From Osmia lignaria lignaria (Eukaryota; Arthropoda; Insecta; Hymenoptera; Megachilidae), in contig NW_027478166.1 in the NCBI RefSeq assembly GCF_051020975.1, positions 1,117,501 to 1,181,500 of the forward strand: a DNA stretch of 64,000 bases. Reading direction: 5' to 3'. The notes under the pieces were generated by a model, which saw nothing but the letters and a program-made list of their open reading frames with translations, was not told where the DNA came from and ran no database searches. A program made the position numbers and the translations under genes. Positions 20,561 through 34,700 of the stretch are shown in pieces (within the stretch, counting starts at the first letter, position 1; the number at the start of each line of letters is the position of its first letter).

Positions 20561-21849
20561 GATCAGATGCGTAGTTTTCGAGATATATCGAGATATTTAA
20601 AAGTTCCGAAGCCGCACCAACATAATAGAGATACAGAAACACCGTGGCCCCTTTCTTTGAGATAACTCTGCACTAGTGCGAGCCGCAAATGCCACTTCCA
20701 GCTTAGCTGTGCAGAAGAAGAACAACAAGAAGAAGAAATATCTCGAAATATGTCCGTCAGGCCAGTTCCTTTGAGCTGAATCTGCAAATATCTCGGAAAC
20801 GAAGCGAGCTATGGCAAAATGTTAAGAGACGTTTTTTGTAGAGAATTATGTTTCCTCCAATTTATGTTCTATGATATTTTTTGATCAGAAGCGTAGTTTT
20901 CGAGATATATCGAGATATTTAAAAGTTCCGAAGCCGCACCAACATAATAGGGATACAGAAACACCGTGGCCCCTTTCTTTGAGATAACTCTGCACTAGTG
21001 CGAGCCGCAAATGCCACTTCCAGCTTAGCTGTGCAGAAGAAGAACAACAAGAAGAAGAAATATCTCGAAATATGTCCGTCAGGCCACTTCCCTTGAGATA
21101 AATCTGCAAATATCTCGGAAACGAAGCGAGCTATGGCAAAATGTTAAGAGACGTTTTTTGTAGAGAATTATATTTCCTACAATTTATGTTCTATGATATT
21201 TTTTGATCAGAAGCGTAGTTCTCGAGATAGATCAAGATACTTAAAAGTTCCGAAGCCGCACCAAACATAATAGAGATACAGAAACACCGTGGCCCCTCTC
21301 TTTGAGATAACTCTGCACTATTGCGAGCGGCAAATGCCACTTCCAGCTTAGCTGTGCAGAAGAAGAACAACAAGAAGAAGAAATATCTCGAAATATGTCC
21401 GTCAGGCCCCTTCCCTTGAGATAAATCTGCAAATATCTCGGAAACGAAGCGAGCTATGGCAAAATGTTAAGAGACCTTTTTTGTAGATAATTAAGTTTCC
21501 TACTTTTTATGTTCTATGATATTTTTCGATCAGAGGCGTAGTTCTCGAGATATATCAAGATATTTAAAAGTTCCGAAGCCGCACCAACATAATAGAGATA
21601 CAGAAACACCGTGGCCCCTTTCTTTGAGATAACTCTGCACGATTGCGAGCTGGAAATGCCACTTCCAGTTTAGCTGTGCAGAAGAAGAACAACAAGAAGA
21701 AGAAATATCTCGAAATATGTCCATCAGGACCCTTCCCTTGAGATAAATCTGCAAATATCTCGGAAACGAAGCGAGCTATGGCAAAATGTTAAGAGACCTT
21801 TTTTGTAGAGAATTAAGTTTCCTACTTTTTATGTTCGATGATATTTTTT
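20561..21849 (+). repeat. Third copy of the 2204-3490 block
   Basis: Monomers 64-67 match monomers 7-10: hybrid head with Q variant, CCACTTCCC variant, C-type with GAGCGGCAA, and CAGAGGCG head with CACGATTGCG and CCATCAGGACCC. The offset is 18357 bp. After monomer 67 the array continues with the TTCGATGAT junction also seen before 7680. Confidence 0.88.
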
Positions 21850-23137
21850 GATCAGATGCGTAGTTCTCGAGATATATCAAGATATTTAAAAGTTCCGAAG
21901 CCGCACCAACATAATAGAGATACAGAAACACCGTTGCCCCTTTCTTTGAGATAACTCTGCACTATTGCGAGCTGGAAATGCTACTTCCAGCTTAGCTGTT
22001 CAGAAGAAGAACAACAAGAAGAAGAAATATCTCGAAATATGTCCGTCAGGCCCCTTCCCTTGAGATATATCTGCAAATATCTCGGAAACGAAGCGAGCTA
22101 TGGCAAAATGTTAAGAGACCTTTTTTGTAGAGAATTATGTTTCCTACAATTTATGTTCTATGATATTTTTTGATCAGAAGCGTAGTTTTCGAGATATATC
22201 GAGATATTTAAAAGTTCCGAAGCCGCACCAACATAATAGAGATACAGAAACACCGTGGCCCCTTTCTTTGAGATAACTCTGCACTATTGCGAGCTGCAAA
22301 TGCCACTTCCAGCTTAGCTGTGCAGAAGAAGAACAACAAGAAGAAGAAATATCTCGAAATATGTCCGTCAGGCCCCTTCCCTTGAAATAAATCTGCAAAT
22401 ATCTCGGAAACGAAGCGAGCTATGGCAAAATGTTAAGAGACCTTTTTTGTAGAGAATTACGTTTCCTACAATTTATGTTCTATGATATTTTTTGATCAGA
22501 AGCGTAGTTTTCGAGATATATCGAGATATTTAAAAGTTCCGAAGCCGCACCAACATAATAGAGATACAGAAACACCGTGGCCCCTTTCTTTGAGATAACT
22601 CTGCACTAGTGCGAGCCGCAAATGCCACTTCCAGCTTAGCTGTGCAGAAGAAGAACAACAAGAAGAAGAAATATCTCGAAATATGTCCGTCAGGCCCCTT
22701 CCCTTGAGATAAATCTGCAAATATCTCGGAAACGAAGCGAGCTATGGCAAAATGTTAACAGACCTTTTTTGTAGAGAATTAAGTTTCCTACTTTTTATGT
22801 TCTATGATATTTTTTGATCAGATGCGTAGTTCTCGAGATATATCAAGATATTTAAAAGTTCCGAAGCCGCACCAACATAGTAGAGATACAGAAACACCGT
22901 GGCCCCTTTCTTTGAGATAACTCTGCACTATTGCGAGCTGTAAATGCCACTTCCAGCTTAGCTGTGCAGAAGAAGAACAACAAGAAGAAGAAATATCTCG
23001 AAATATGTCCGTCAGGCCCCTTCCCTTGAGATATATCTGCAAATATCTCGGAAACGAAGCGAGCTATGGCAAAATGTTAAGAGACCTTTTTTGTAGAGAA
23101 TTATGTTTCCTACAATTTATGTTCTATGACCTTTTTT
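21850..23137 (+). repeat. Mosaic monomers 68-71
   Basis: Monomer 68 has GCTACTTCC plus private CCGTTGCCCC and CTGTTCAG. Monomer 69 pairs a B head with the CTTGAAATAAATC and ATTACGTTTCC end of monomer 15. Monomer 70 is B-type with R middle and a GTTAACAG tail. Monomer 71 is A-type with CATAGTAG. Confidence 0.8.
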
Positions 23138-24104
23138 GATCAGAAGCGTAGTTTTCGAGATATATCGAGATATTTAAAAGTTCCGAAGCCGCACCAACAT
23201 AATAGAGATACAGAAACACCGTGGCCCCTTTCTTTGAGATAACTCTGCACTAGTGCGAGCCGCAAATGCCACTTCCAGCTTAGCTGTGCAGAAGAAGAAC
23301 AACAAGAAGAAGAAATATCTCGAAATATGTCCGTCAGGCCCCTTGCCTTGAGATAAATCTGCAAATATCTCGGAAACGAAGCGAGCTATGGCAAAATGTT
23401 AAGAGACCTTTTTTGTAGAGAATTATATTTCCTACAATTTATGTTCTATGATATTTTTTGATCAGAAGCGTAGTTCTCGAGATAGATCAAGATACTTAAA
23501 AGTTCCGAAGCCGCACCAAACATAATAGAGATACAGAAACACCGTGGCCCCTCTCTTTGAGATAACTCTGCACTATTGCGAGCTGCAAATGCCACTTCCA
23601 GCTTAGCTGTGCAGAAGAAGAACAACAAGAAGAAGAAATATCTCGAAATATGTCCGTCAGGCCCCTTCCCTTGAGATAAATCTGCAAATATCTCGGAAAC
23701 GAAGCGAGCTATGGCAAAATGTTAACAGACCTTTTTTGTAGAGAATTAAGTTTCCTACTTTTTATGTTCTATGATATTTTTTGATCAGATGCGTAGTTCT
23801 CAAGATATATCAAGATATTTAAAAGTTCCGAAGCCGCACCAACATAATAGAGATACAGAAACACCGTGGCCCCTTTCTTTGAGATAACTCTGCACTATTG
23901 CGAGCTGGAAATGCCACTTCCAGTTTAGCTGTGCAGAAGAAGAACAACAAGAAGAAGAAATATCTCGAACTATGTCCGTTAGGCCCCTTCCCTTGAGATA
24001 AATCTGCAAATATCTCGGAAACGAAGCGAGCTATGGCAAAATGTTAAGAGACCTTTTTTGTAGAGAATTAAGTTTCCTACTTTTTATGTTCTATGATATT
24101 TTTT
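23138..24104 (+). repeat. Three-monomer block repeating 5102-6068
   Basis: Monomers 72-74 follow monomers 16-18: CTTGCCTTG variant, C-type, F variant with CTCGAACTATG. Monomer 74 has CTCAAGAT instead of CTCGAGAT. It is followed directly by the 24.1 kb block, whereas on the left seven further monomers intervene. Confidence 0.87.
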
Positions 24105-25714
24105 GATCAGAAGCGTAGTTTTCGAGATATATCGAGATATTTAAAAGTTCCGAAGCCGCACCAACATAATAGAGATACAGAAACACCGTGGCCCCTTTCT
24201 TTGAGATAACTCTGCACTAGTGCGAGCCGCAAATGCCACTTCCAGCTTAGCTGTGCAGAAGAAGAACAACAAGAAGAAGAAATATCTCGAAATATGTCCG
24301 TCAGGCCCCTTCCCTTGAGATAAATCTGCAAATATCTCGGAAACGAAGAGGGCTATGGCAAAATGTTAAGAGACCTTTTTTGTAGAGAATTATGTTTCCT
24401 ACTTTTTATGTTCCATGATATTTTTTGATCAGATGCGTAGTTCTCGAGATATATCAAGATATTTAAAAGTTCCGAAGCCGCACCAACATAATAGAGATAC
24501 AGAAACACCGTGGCCCCTTTCTTTGAGATAACTCTGCACTATTGCGAGCTGGAAATGCCACTTCCAGTTTAGCTGTGCAGAAGAAGAACAACAAGAAGAA
24601 GAAATATCTCGAAATATGTCCGTCAGGCCCCTTCCCTAGAGATAAATCTGCAAATATCTCGGAAACGAAGCGAGCTATGGCAAAATGTTAAGAGACCTTT
24701 TTTGTAGAGAATTAAGTTTCCTACTTTTTATGTTCTATGATATTTTTTGATCAGATGCGTAGTTCTCGAGATATATCAAGATATTTAAAAGTTCCGAAGC
24801 CGCACCAACATAATAGAGATACAGAAACACCGTGGCCCCTTTCTTTGAGATAACTCTGCACTATTGCGAGCTGGAAATGCTACTTCCAGCTTAGCTGTGC
24901 AGAAGAAGAACAACAAGAAGAAGAAATATCTCGAAATATGTCCGTCAGGCCCCTTCCCTTGAGATATATCTGCAAATATCTCGGAAACGAAGCGAGCTAT
25001 GGCAAAATGTTAAGAAACCTTTTTTGTAGAGAATTATGTTTCCTACAATTTATGTTCTATGATATTTTTTGATCAGAAGCGTAGTTTTCGAGATATATCG
25101 AGATATTTAAAAGTTCCGAAGCCGCACCAACATAATAGAGATACAGAAACACCGTGGCCCCTTTCTTTGAGATAACTCTGCACTAGTGCGAGCCGCAAAT
25201 GCCACTTCCAGCTTAGCTGTGCAGAAGAAGAACAACAAGAAGAAGAAATATCTCGAAATATGTCCGTCAGGCCCCTTCCCTTGAGATAAATCTGCAAATA
25301 TCTCGGAAACGAAGAGGGCTATGGCAAAATGTTAAGAGACCTTTTTTGTAGAGAATTATGTTTCCTACTTTTTATGTTCTATGATATTTTTTGATCAGAT
25401 GCGTAGTTCTCGAGATATATCAAGATATTTAAAAGTTCCGAAGCCGCACCAACATAATAGAGATACAGAAACACCGTGGCCCCTTTCTTTGAGATAACTC
25501 TGCACTATTGCGAGCTGGAAATGCCACTTCCAGTTTAGCTGTGCAGAAGAAGAACAACAAGAAGAAGAAATATCTCGAAATATGTCCGTCAGGCCCCTTC
25601 GCTAGAGATAAATCTGCAAATATCTCGGAAACGAAGCGAGCTATGGCAAAATGTTAAGAGACCTTTTTTGTAGAGAATTAAGTTTCCTACTTTTTATCTT
25701 CTATGATATTTTTT
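24105..25714 (+). repeat. Five-monomer segment, right copy of 8324-9933
   Basis: Monomers 75-79. All private variants of the left copy are present in the same order. This is the clearest evidence that a long segment, not single monomers, was copied. Confidence 0.92.
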
Positions 25715-27001
25715 GATCAGATGCGCAGTTCTCGAGATATATCAAGATATTTAAAAGTTCCGAAGCCGCACCAACATAATAGAGATACAGAAACACCGTG
25801 GCCCCTTTCTTTGAGATATCTCTGCACTATTGCGAGCTGCAAATGCCACTTCCAGCTTACTGTGCAGAAGAAGAACAACAAGAAGAAGAAATATCTCGAA
25901 ATATGTCCGTCAGGCCCCTTCCCTTGAGATAAATCTGCAAATATCTCGGAAACGAAGCGAGCTATGGCAAAATGTTAAGAGACGTTATTTGTAGAGAATT
26001 AAGTTTCCTACTTTTTATGTTCTACGATATTTTTTGATCAGATGCGTAGTTCTCGAGATATATCAAGATATTTAAAAGTTCCGAAGCCGCACCAACATAA
26101 TAGAGATACAGAAACACCGTGGCTCCTTTCTTTGAGATAACTCTGCACTATTGCGAGCTGGAAATGCCACTTCCAGTTTAGCTGTGCAGAAGAAGAACAA
26201 CAAGAAGAAGAAATATCTCGAAATATGTCCGTTAGGCCCCTTCCCTTCAGATAAATCTGCAAATATCTCGGAAACGAAGCGAGCTATGGCAAAATATTAA
26301 GAGACCTTTTTTGTAGAGAATTACGTTTCCTACAATTTGTGTTCTATGATATTTTTTCATCAGAAGCGTAGTTTTCGAGATATATCGAGATATTTAAAAG
26401 TTCCGAAGCCGCACCAACATAATAGAGATACAGAAACACCGTGGCCCCTTTCTTTGAGATAACTCTGCACTAGTGCGAGCCGCAAATGCCACTTCCAGCT
26501 TAGCTGTGCAGAAGAAGAACAACAAGAAGAAGAAATATCTCGAAATATGTCCGTCTGGCCCCTTCCCTTGAGATAAATCAGCAAATATCTCGGAAACGAA
26601 GAGAGCTATGGCAAAATGTTAAGAGACCTTTTTTGTAGAGAATTAAGTTTCCTACTTTTTATGTTCTATGATATTTTTTGATCAGATGCGTAGTTCTCGA
26701 GATATATCAAGATATTTAAAAGTTCCGAAGCCGCACCAACATAATACAGATACAGAAACACCGTGGCCCCTTTCTTTGAGATAACTCTGCACTATTGCGA
26801 GCTGCAAATGCCACCTCCAGCTTAGCTGTGCAGAAGAAGAACAACAAGAAGAAGAAATATCTCGAAATATGTCCGTCAGGCCCTTTCCCTTCAGATAAAT
26901 CTGCAAATATCTCGGAAACGAAGCGAGCTATGGCAAAATGCTAAGAGACCTTTTTTGTAGAGAATTATGTTTGCTACTTTTTATGTTCTATGATATTTTT
27001 T
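25715..27001 (+). repeat. Entry zone of the GATGCGCAG domain (monomers 80-83)
   Basis: Monomer 80 has GATGCGCAG and is the first with the single-base deletion CTTACTGTG. Monomers 81-83 carry GGCTCC, TTTTTCATCAG (near 26356, altering the TGATCA landmark) and CCACCTCCAG with CCCTTTCCCTTCAG. Several changes here are private, so this stretch is less homogenised than its neighbours. Confidence 0.78.
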
Positions 27002-30000
27002 GATCAGATGCGTAGTTCTCGAGATATATCAAGATATTTAAAAGTTCCGAAGCCGCACCAACATAATAGAGATACAGAAACACCGTGGACCCTTTCTTTG
27101 AGATAACTCTGCACTATTGCGAGCTGCAAATGCCACTTCCAGGTTAGCTGTGCAGAAGAAGAACAACAAGAAGAAGAAATATCTCGAAATATGTCCGTTA
27201 GGCCCCTTCCCTTGAGATAAATCTGCAAATATCTCGGAAACGAAGCGAGCTATGGCAAAATGTTAAGAGACCTTTTTTGTAGAGAATTAAGTTTCCTACT
27301 TTTTATGTTCTATGATATTTTTTGATCAGATGCGCAGTTCTCGAGATATATCAAGATATTTAAAAGTTCCGAAGCCGCACCAACATTATAGAGATACAGA
27401 AACACAGTGGCCCCTTTCTTTGAGATAACTCTGCACTATTGCGAGCTGCAAATGCCACCTCCAGCTTAGCTGTGCAGAAGAAGAACAACAAGAAGAAGAA
27501 ATATCTCGAAATATGTCCGTCAGGCCCTTTCCCTTCAGATAAATCTGCAAATATCTCGGAAACGAAGCGAGCTATGGCAAAATGCTAAGAGACCTTTTTT
27601 GTAGAGAATTATGTTTGCTACTTTTTATGTTCTATGATATTTTTTGATCAGATGCGTAGTTCTCGAGATATATCAAGATATTTAAAAGTTCCGAAGCCGC
27701 ACCAACATAATAGAGATACAGAAACACCGTGGCCCCTTTCTTTGAGATAACTCTGCACTAGTGCGAGCCGCAAATGCCACTTCCAGCTTAGCTGTGCAGA
27801 AGAAGAACAACAAGAAGAAGAAATATCTCGAAATATGTCCGTCAGGCCCCTTCCCTTGAGATAAATCTGCAAATATCTCGGAAACGAAGCGAGCTATGGC
27901 AAAATGTTAAGAGACCTTTTTTGTAGAGAATTAAGTTTCCTACTTTTTATGTTCTATGATATTTTTTGATCAGATGCGTAGTTCTCGAGATATATCAAGA
28001 TATTTAAAAGTTCCGAAGCCGCACCAACATAATAGAGATACAGAAACACCGTGGCCCCTTTCTTTGAGATAACTCTGCACTAGTGCGAGCCGCAAATGCC
28101 ACTTCCAGCTTAGCTGTGCAGAAGAAGAAATATCTCGAAATATGTCCGTCAGGCCCCTTCCCTTGAGATAAATCTGCAAATATCTCGGAAACGAAGCGAG
28201 CTATGGCAAAATGTTAAGAGACCTTTTTTGTAGAGAATTAAGTTTCCTACTTTTTATGTTCTATGATATTTTTTGATCAGATGCGCAGTTCTCGAGATAT
28301 ATCAAGATATTTAAAAGTTCCGAAGCCGCACCAACATAATAGAGATACAGAAACACCGTGGCCCCTTTCTTTGAGATAACTTTGCACTATTGCGAGCTGT
28401 AAATGCCACTTCCAGCTTAGCTGTGCAGAAGAAGAACAACAAGAAGAAGAAATATCTCGAAATATGTCCGTCAGGCCCCTTCCCTTGAGATATATCTGCA
28501 AATATCTCGGAAACGAAGCGAGCTATGGCAAAATGTTAAGAGACCTTTTTTGTAGAGAATTATGTTTCCTACAATTTACGTTCTATGATATTTTTTGATC
28601 AGAAGCGTAGTTTTCGAGATATATCGAGATATTTAAAAGTTCCGAAGCCGCACCAACATAATAGAGATACAGAAACACCGTGGCCCCTTTCTTTGAGATA
28701 ACTCTGCACTAGTGCGAGCCGCAAATGCCACTTCCAGCTTAGCTGTGCAGAAGAAGAACAACAAGAAGAAGAAATATCTCGAAATATGTCCGTCAGGCCC
28801 CTTCCCTTGAGATAAATCTGCAAATATCTCGGAAACGAAGAGAGCTATGGCAAAATGTTAAGAGACCTTTTTTGTAGAGAATTAAGTTTCCTACTTTTTA
28901 TGTTCTATGATATTTTTTGATCAGATGCGTAGTTCTCGAGATATATCAAGATATTTAAAAGTTCCGAAGCCGCACCAACATAATAGAGATACAGAAACAC
29001 CGTGGCCCCTTTCTTTGAGATAACTCTGCACTATTGCGAGCTGGAAATGCCACTTCCAGTTTAGCTGTGCAGAAGAAGAACAACAAGAAGAAGAAATATC
29101 TCGAAATATGTCCGTCAGGCCCCTTCCCTTGAGATAAATCTGCAAATATCTCGGAAACGAAGCGAGCTATGGCAAAATGTTAAGAGACCTTTTTTGTAGA
29201 GAATTAAGTTTCCTACTTTTTATGTTCTATGATATTTTTTGATCAGATGCGCAGTTCTCGAGATATATCAAGATATTTAAAAGTTCCGAAGCCGCACCAA
29301 CATAATAGAGATACAGAAACACCGTGGCCCCTTTCTTTGAGATAACTCTGCACTATTGCGAGCTGCAAATGCCACTTCCAGCTTACTGTGCAGAAGAAGA
29401 ACAACAAGAAGAAGAAATATCTCGAAATATGTCCGTCAGGCCCCTTCCCTTGAGATAAATCTGCAAATATCTCGGAAACGAAGCGAGCTATGGCAAAATG
29501 CTAAGAGACCTTTTTTGTAGAGAATTATGTTTGCTACTTTTTATGTTCTATGATATTTTTTGATCAGATGCGTAGTTCTCGAGATATATCAAGATATTTA
29601 AAAGTTCCGAAGCCGCACCAACATAATAGAGATACAGAAACACCGTGGCCCCTTTCTTTGAGATAACTCTGCACTATTGCGAGTTGCAAATGCCACTTCC
29701 AGCTTAGCTGTGCAGAAGAAGAACAACAAGAAGAAGAAATATCTCGAAATATGTCCGTCAGGCCCCTTCCCTTGAGATATATCTGCAAATATCTCGGAAA
29801 CGAAGCGAGCTATGGCAAAATGTTAAGAGACCTTTTTTGTAGAGAATTATGTTTCCTACAATTTATGTTCTATGATATTTTTTGATCAGAAGCGTAGTTT
29901 TCGAGATATATCGAGATATTTAAAAGTTCCGAAGCCGCACCAACATAATAGAGATACAGAAACACCGTGGCCCCTTTCTTTGAGATAACTCTGCACTATT

Positions 30001-30205
30001 GCGAGCTGCAAATGCCACCTCCAGCTTAGCTGTGCAGAAGAAGAACAACAAGAAGAAGAAATATCTCGAAATATGTCCGTCAGGCCCTTTCCGTTCAGAT
30101 AAATCTGCAAATATCTCGGAAACGAAGCGAGCTATGGCAAAATGCTAAGAGACCTTTTTTGTAGAGAATTATGTTTGCTACTTTTTATGTTCTATGATAT
30201 TTTTT
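27002..30205 (+). repeat. 10-monomer higher-order repeat (3204 bp), copy 1
   Basis: Monomers 84-93 in order: GGACCC with CCAGGTTAG; GCGCAG with ACATTATAG and ACACAGTGG; A head with R middle; the 15-bp deletion monomer; GCGCAG with AACTTTGCAC; B head with R middle and GAAGAGAGC; A head with F middle; GCGCAG with CTTACTGTG; GAGTTGCAAATG; B head with CCACCTCCAG and CTTTCCGTTCAG. The unit is 10 x 322 minus 16 bases. Confidence 0.92.
27968..28274 (+). repeat. 307-bp monomer with 15-bp deletion in the GAA tract
   Basis: The tract is shortened to GCAGAAGAAGAAATATC (near 28118-28134). The same deletion occurs in the monomers starting at 31172, 31479, 32752, 35956 and 39481 and nowhere outside 27.9-39.8 kb. 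It keeps the antisense frame open because it is a multiple of three, but direct AGAAGAAG repeats at the tract explain it without selection. Confidence 0.92.
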
Positions 30206-31785
30206 GATCAGATGCGTAGTTCTCGAGATATATCATGATATTTAAAAGTTCCGAAGCCGCACCAACATAATAGAGATACAGAAACACCGTGGACCCTTTC
30301 TTTGAGATAACTCTGCACTATTGCGAGCTGCAAATGCCACTTCCAGGTTAGCTGTGCAGAAGAAGAACAACAAGAAGAAGAAATATCTCGAAATATGTCC
30401 GTTAGGCCCCTTCCCTTGAGATAAATCTGCAAATATCTCGGAAACGAAGCGAGCTATGGCAAAATGTTAAGAGACCTTTTTTGTAGAGAATTAAGTTTCC
30501 TACTTTTTATGTTCTATGATATTTTTTGATCAGATGCGCAGTTCTCGAGATATATCAAGATATTTAAAAGTTCCGAAGCCGCACCAACATTATAGAGATA
30601 CAGAAACACAGTGGCCCCTTTCTTTGAGATAACTCTGCACTATTGCGAGCTGCAAATGCCACCTCCAGCTTAGCTGTGCAGAAGAAGAACAACAAGAAGA
30701 AGAAATATCTCGAAATATGTCCGTCAGGCCCTTTCCCTTCAGATAAATCTGCAAATATCTCGGAAACGAAGCGAGCTATGGCAAAATGCTAAGAGACCTT
30801 TTTTGTAGAGAATTATGTTTGCTACTTTTTATGTTCTATGATATTTTTTGATCAGATGCGTAGTTCTCGAGATATATCAAGATATTTAAAAGTTCCGAAG
30901 CCGCACCAACATAATAGAGATACAGAAACACCGTGGCCCCTTTCTTTGAGATAACTCTGCACTAGTGCGAGCCGCAAATGCCACTTCCAGCTTAGCTGTG
31001 CAGAAGAAGAACAACAAGAAGAAGAAATATCTCGAAATATGTCCGTCAGGCCCCTTCCCTTGAGATAAATCTGCAAGTATCTCGGAAACGAAGCGAGCTA
31101 TGGCAAAATGTTAAGAGACCTTTTTTGTAGAGAATTAAGTTTCCTACTTTTTATGTTCTATGATATTTTTTGATCAGATGCGTAGTTCTCGAGATATATC
31201 AAGATATTTAAAAGTTCCGAAGCCGCACCAACATAATAGAGATACAGAAACACCGTGGCCCCTTTCTTTGAGATAACTCTGCACTAGTGCGAGCCGCAAA
31301 TGCCACTTCCAGCTTAGCTGTGCAGAAGAAGAAATATCTCGAAATATGTCCGTCAGGCCCCTTCCCTTGAGATAAATCTGCAAATATCTCGGAAACGAAG
31401 CGAGCTATGGCAAAATGTTAAGAGACCTTTTTTGTAGAGAATTAAGTTTCCTACTTTTTATGTTCTATGATATTTTTTGATCAGATGCGTAGTTCTCGAG
31501 ATATATCAAGATATTTAAAAGTTCCGAAGCCGCACCAACATAATAGAGATACAGAAACACCGTGGCCCCTTTCTTTGAGATAACTCTGCACTAGTGCGAG
31601 CCGCAAATGCCACTTCCAGCTTAGCTGTGCAGAAGAAGAAATATCTCGAAATATGTCCGTCAGGCCCCTTCCCTTGAGATAAATCTGCAAATATCTCGGA
31701 AACGAAGCGAGCTATGGCAAAATGTTAAGAGACCTTTTTTGTAGAGAATTAAGTTTCCTACTTTTTATGTTCTATGATATTTTTT
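30206..31785 (+). repeat. Truncated higher-order repeat copy (five monomers)
   Basis: Monomers 94-98 repeat positions 1-4 of the 10-mer, with the 15-bp deletion monomer present twice in tandem (31172-31478 and 31479-31785). The next full copy starts immediately, so six of the ten units are missing. Confidence 0.9.
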
Positions 31786-34700
31786 GATCAGATGCGTAGT
31801 TCTCGAGATATATCATGATATTTAAAAGTTCCGAAGCCGCACCAACATAATAGAGATACAGAAACACCGTGGACCCTTTCTTTGAGATAACTCTGCACTA
31901 TTGCGAGCTGCAAATGCCACTTCCAGGTTAGCTGTGCAGAAGAAGAACAACAAGAAGAAGAAATATCTCGAAATATGTCCGTTAGGCCCCTTCCCTTGAG
32001 ATAAATCTGCAAATATCTCGGAAACGAAGCGAGCTATGGCAAAATGTTAAGAGACCTTTTTTGTAGAGAATTAAGTTTCCTACTTTTTATGTTCTATGAT
32101 ATTTTTTGATCAGATGCGCAGTTCTCGAGATATATCAAGATATTTAAAAGTTCCGAAGCCGCACCAACATTATAGAGATACAGAAACACAGTGGCCCCTT
32201 TCTTTGAGGTAACTCTGCACTATTGCGAGCTGCAAATGCCACCTCCAGCTTAGCTGTGCAGAAGAAGAACAACAAGAAGAAGAAATATCTCGAAATATGT
32301 CCGTCAGGCCCTTTCCCTTCAGATAAATCTGCAAATATCTCGGAAACGAAGCGAGCTATGGCAAAATGCTAAGAGACCTTTTTTGTAGAGAATTATGTTT
32401 GCTACTTTTTATGTTCTATGATATTTTTTGATCAGATGCGTAGTTCTCGAGATATATCAAGATATTTAAAAGTTCCGAAGCCGCACCAACATAATAGAGA
32501 TACAGAAACACCGTGGCCCCTTTCTTTGAGATAACTCTGCACTAGTGCGAGCCGCAAATGCCACTTCCAGCTTAGCTGTGCAGAAGAAGAACAACAAGAA
32601 GAAGAAATATCTCGAAATATGTCCGTCAGGCCCCTTCCCTTGAGATAAATCTGCAAATATCTCGGAAACGAAGCGAGCTATGGCAAAATGTTAAGAGACC
32701 TTTTTTGTAGAGAATTAAGTTTCCTACTTTTTATGTTCTATGATATTTTTTGATCAGATGCGTAGTTCTCGAGATATATCAAGATATTTAAAAGTTCCGA
32801 AGCCGCACCAACATAATAGAGATACAGAAACACCGTGGCCCCTTTCTTTGAGATAACTCTGCACTAGTGCGAGCCGCAAATGCCACTTCCAGCTTAGCTG
32901 TGCAGAAGAAGAAATATCTCGAAATATGTCCGTCAGGCCCCTTCCCTTGAGATAAATCTGCAAATATCTCGGAAACGAAGCGAGCTATGGCAAAATGTTA
33001 AGAGACCTTTTTTGTAGAGAATTAAGTTTCCTACTTTTTATGTTCTATGATATTTTTTGATCAGATGCGCAGTTCTCGAGATATATCAAGATATTTAAAA
33101 GTTCCGAAGCCGCACCAACATAATAGAGATACAGAAACACCGTGGCCCCTTTCTTTGAGATAACTTTGCACTATTGCGAGCTGTAAATGCCACTTCCAGC
33201 TTAGCTGTGCAGAAGAAGAACAACAAGAAGAAGAAATATCTCGAAATATGTCCGTCAGGCCCCTTCCCTTGAGATATATCTGCAAATATCTCGGAAACGA
33301 AGCGAGCTATGGCAAAATGTTAAGAGACCTTTTTTGTAGAGAATTATGTTTCCTACAATTTACGTTCTATGATATTTTTTGATCAGAAGCGTAGTTTTCG
33401 AGATATATCGAGATATTTAAAAGTTCCGAAGCCGCACCAACATAATAGAGATACAGAAACACCGTGGCCCCTTTCTTTGAGATAACTCTGCACTAGTGCG
33501 AGCCGCAAATGCCACTTCCAGCTTAGCTGTGCAGAGGAAGAACAACAAGAAGAAGAAATATCTCGAAATATGTCCGTCAGGCCCCTTCCCTTGAGATAAA
33601 TCTGCAAATATCTCGGAAACGAAGAGAGCTATGGCAAAATGTTAAGAGACCTTTTTTGTAGAGAATTAAGTTTCCTACTTTTTATGTTCTATGATATTTT
33701 TTGATCAGATGCGTAGTTCTCGAGATATATCAAGATATTTAAAAGTTCCGAAGCCGCACCAACATAATAGAGATACAGAAACACCGTGGCCCCTTTCTTT
33801 GAGATAACTCTGCACTATTGCGAGCTGGAAATGCCACTTCCAGTTTAGCTGTGCAGAAGAAGAACAACAAGAAGAAGAAATATCTCGAAATATGTCCGTC
33901 AGGCCCCTTCCCTTGAGATAAATCTGCAAATATCTCGGAAACGAAGCGAGCTATGGCAAAATGTTAAGAGACCTTTTTTGTAGAGAATTAAGTTTCCTAC
34001 TTTTTATGTTCTATGATATTTTTTGATCAGATGCGCAGTTCTCGAGATATATCAAGATATTTAAAAGTTCCGAAGCCGCACCAACATAATAGAGATACAG
34101 AAACACCGTGGCCCCTTTCTTTGAGATAACTCTGCACTATTGCGAGCTGCAAATGCCACTTCCAGCTTACTGTGCAGAAGAAGAACAACAAGAAGAAGAA
34201 ATATCTCGAAATATGTCCGTCAGGCCCCTTCCCTTGAGATAAATCTGCAAATATCTCGGAAACGAAGCGAGCTATGGCAAAATGCTAAGAGACCTTTTTT
34301 GTAGAGAATTATGTTTGCTACTTTTTATGTTCTATGATATTTTTTGATCAGATGCGTAGTTCTCGAGATATATCAAGATATTTAAAAGTTCCGAAGCCGC
34401 TCCAACATAATAGAGATACAGAAACACCGTGGCCCCTTTCTTTGAGATAACTCTGCACTATTGCGAGTTGCAAATGCCACTTCCAGCTTAGCTGTGCAGA
34501 AGAAGAACAACAAGAAGAAGAAATATCTCGAAATATGTCCGTCAGGCCCCTTCCCTTGAGATATATCTGCAAATATCTCGGAAACGAAGCGAGCTATGGC
34601 AAAATGTTAAGAGACCTTTTTTGTAGAGAATTATGTTTCCTACAATTTATGTTCTATGATATTTTTTGATCAGAAGCGTAGTTTTCGAGATATATCGAGA

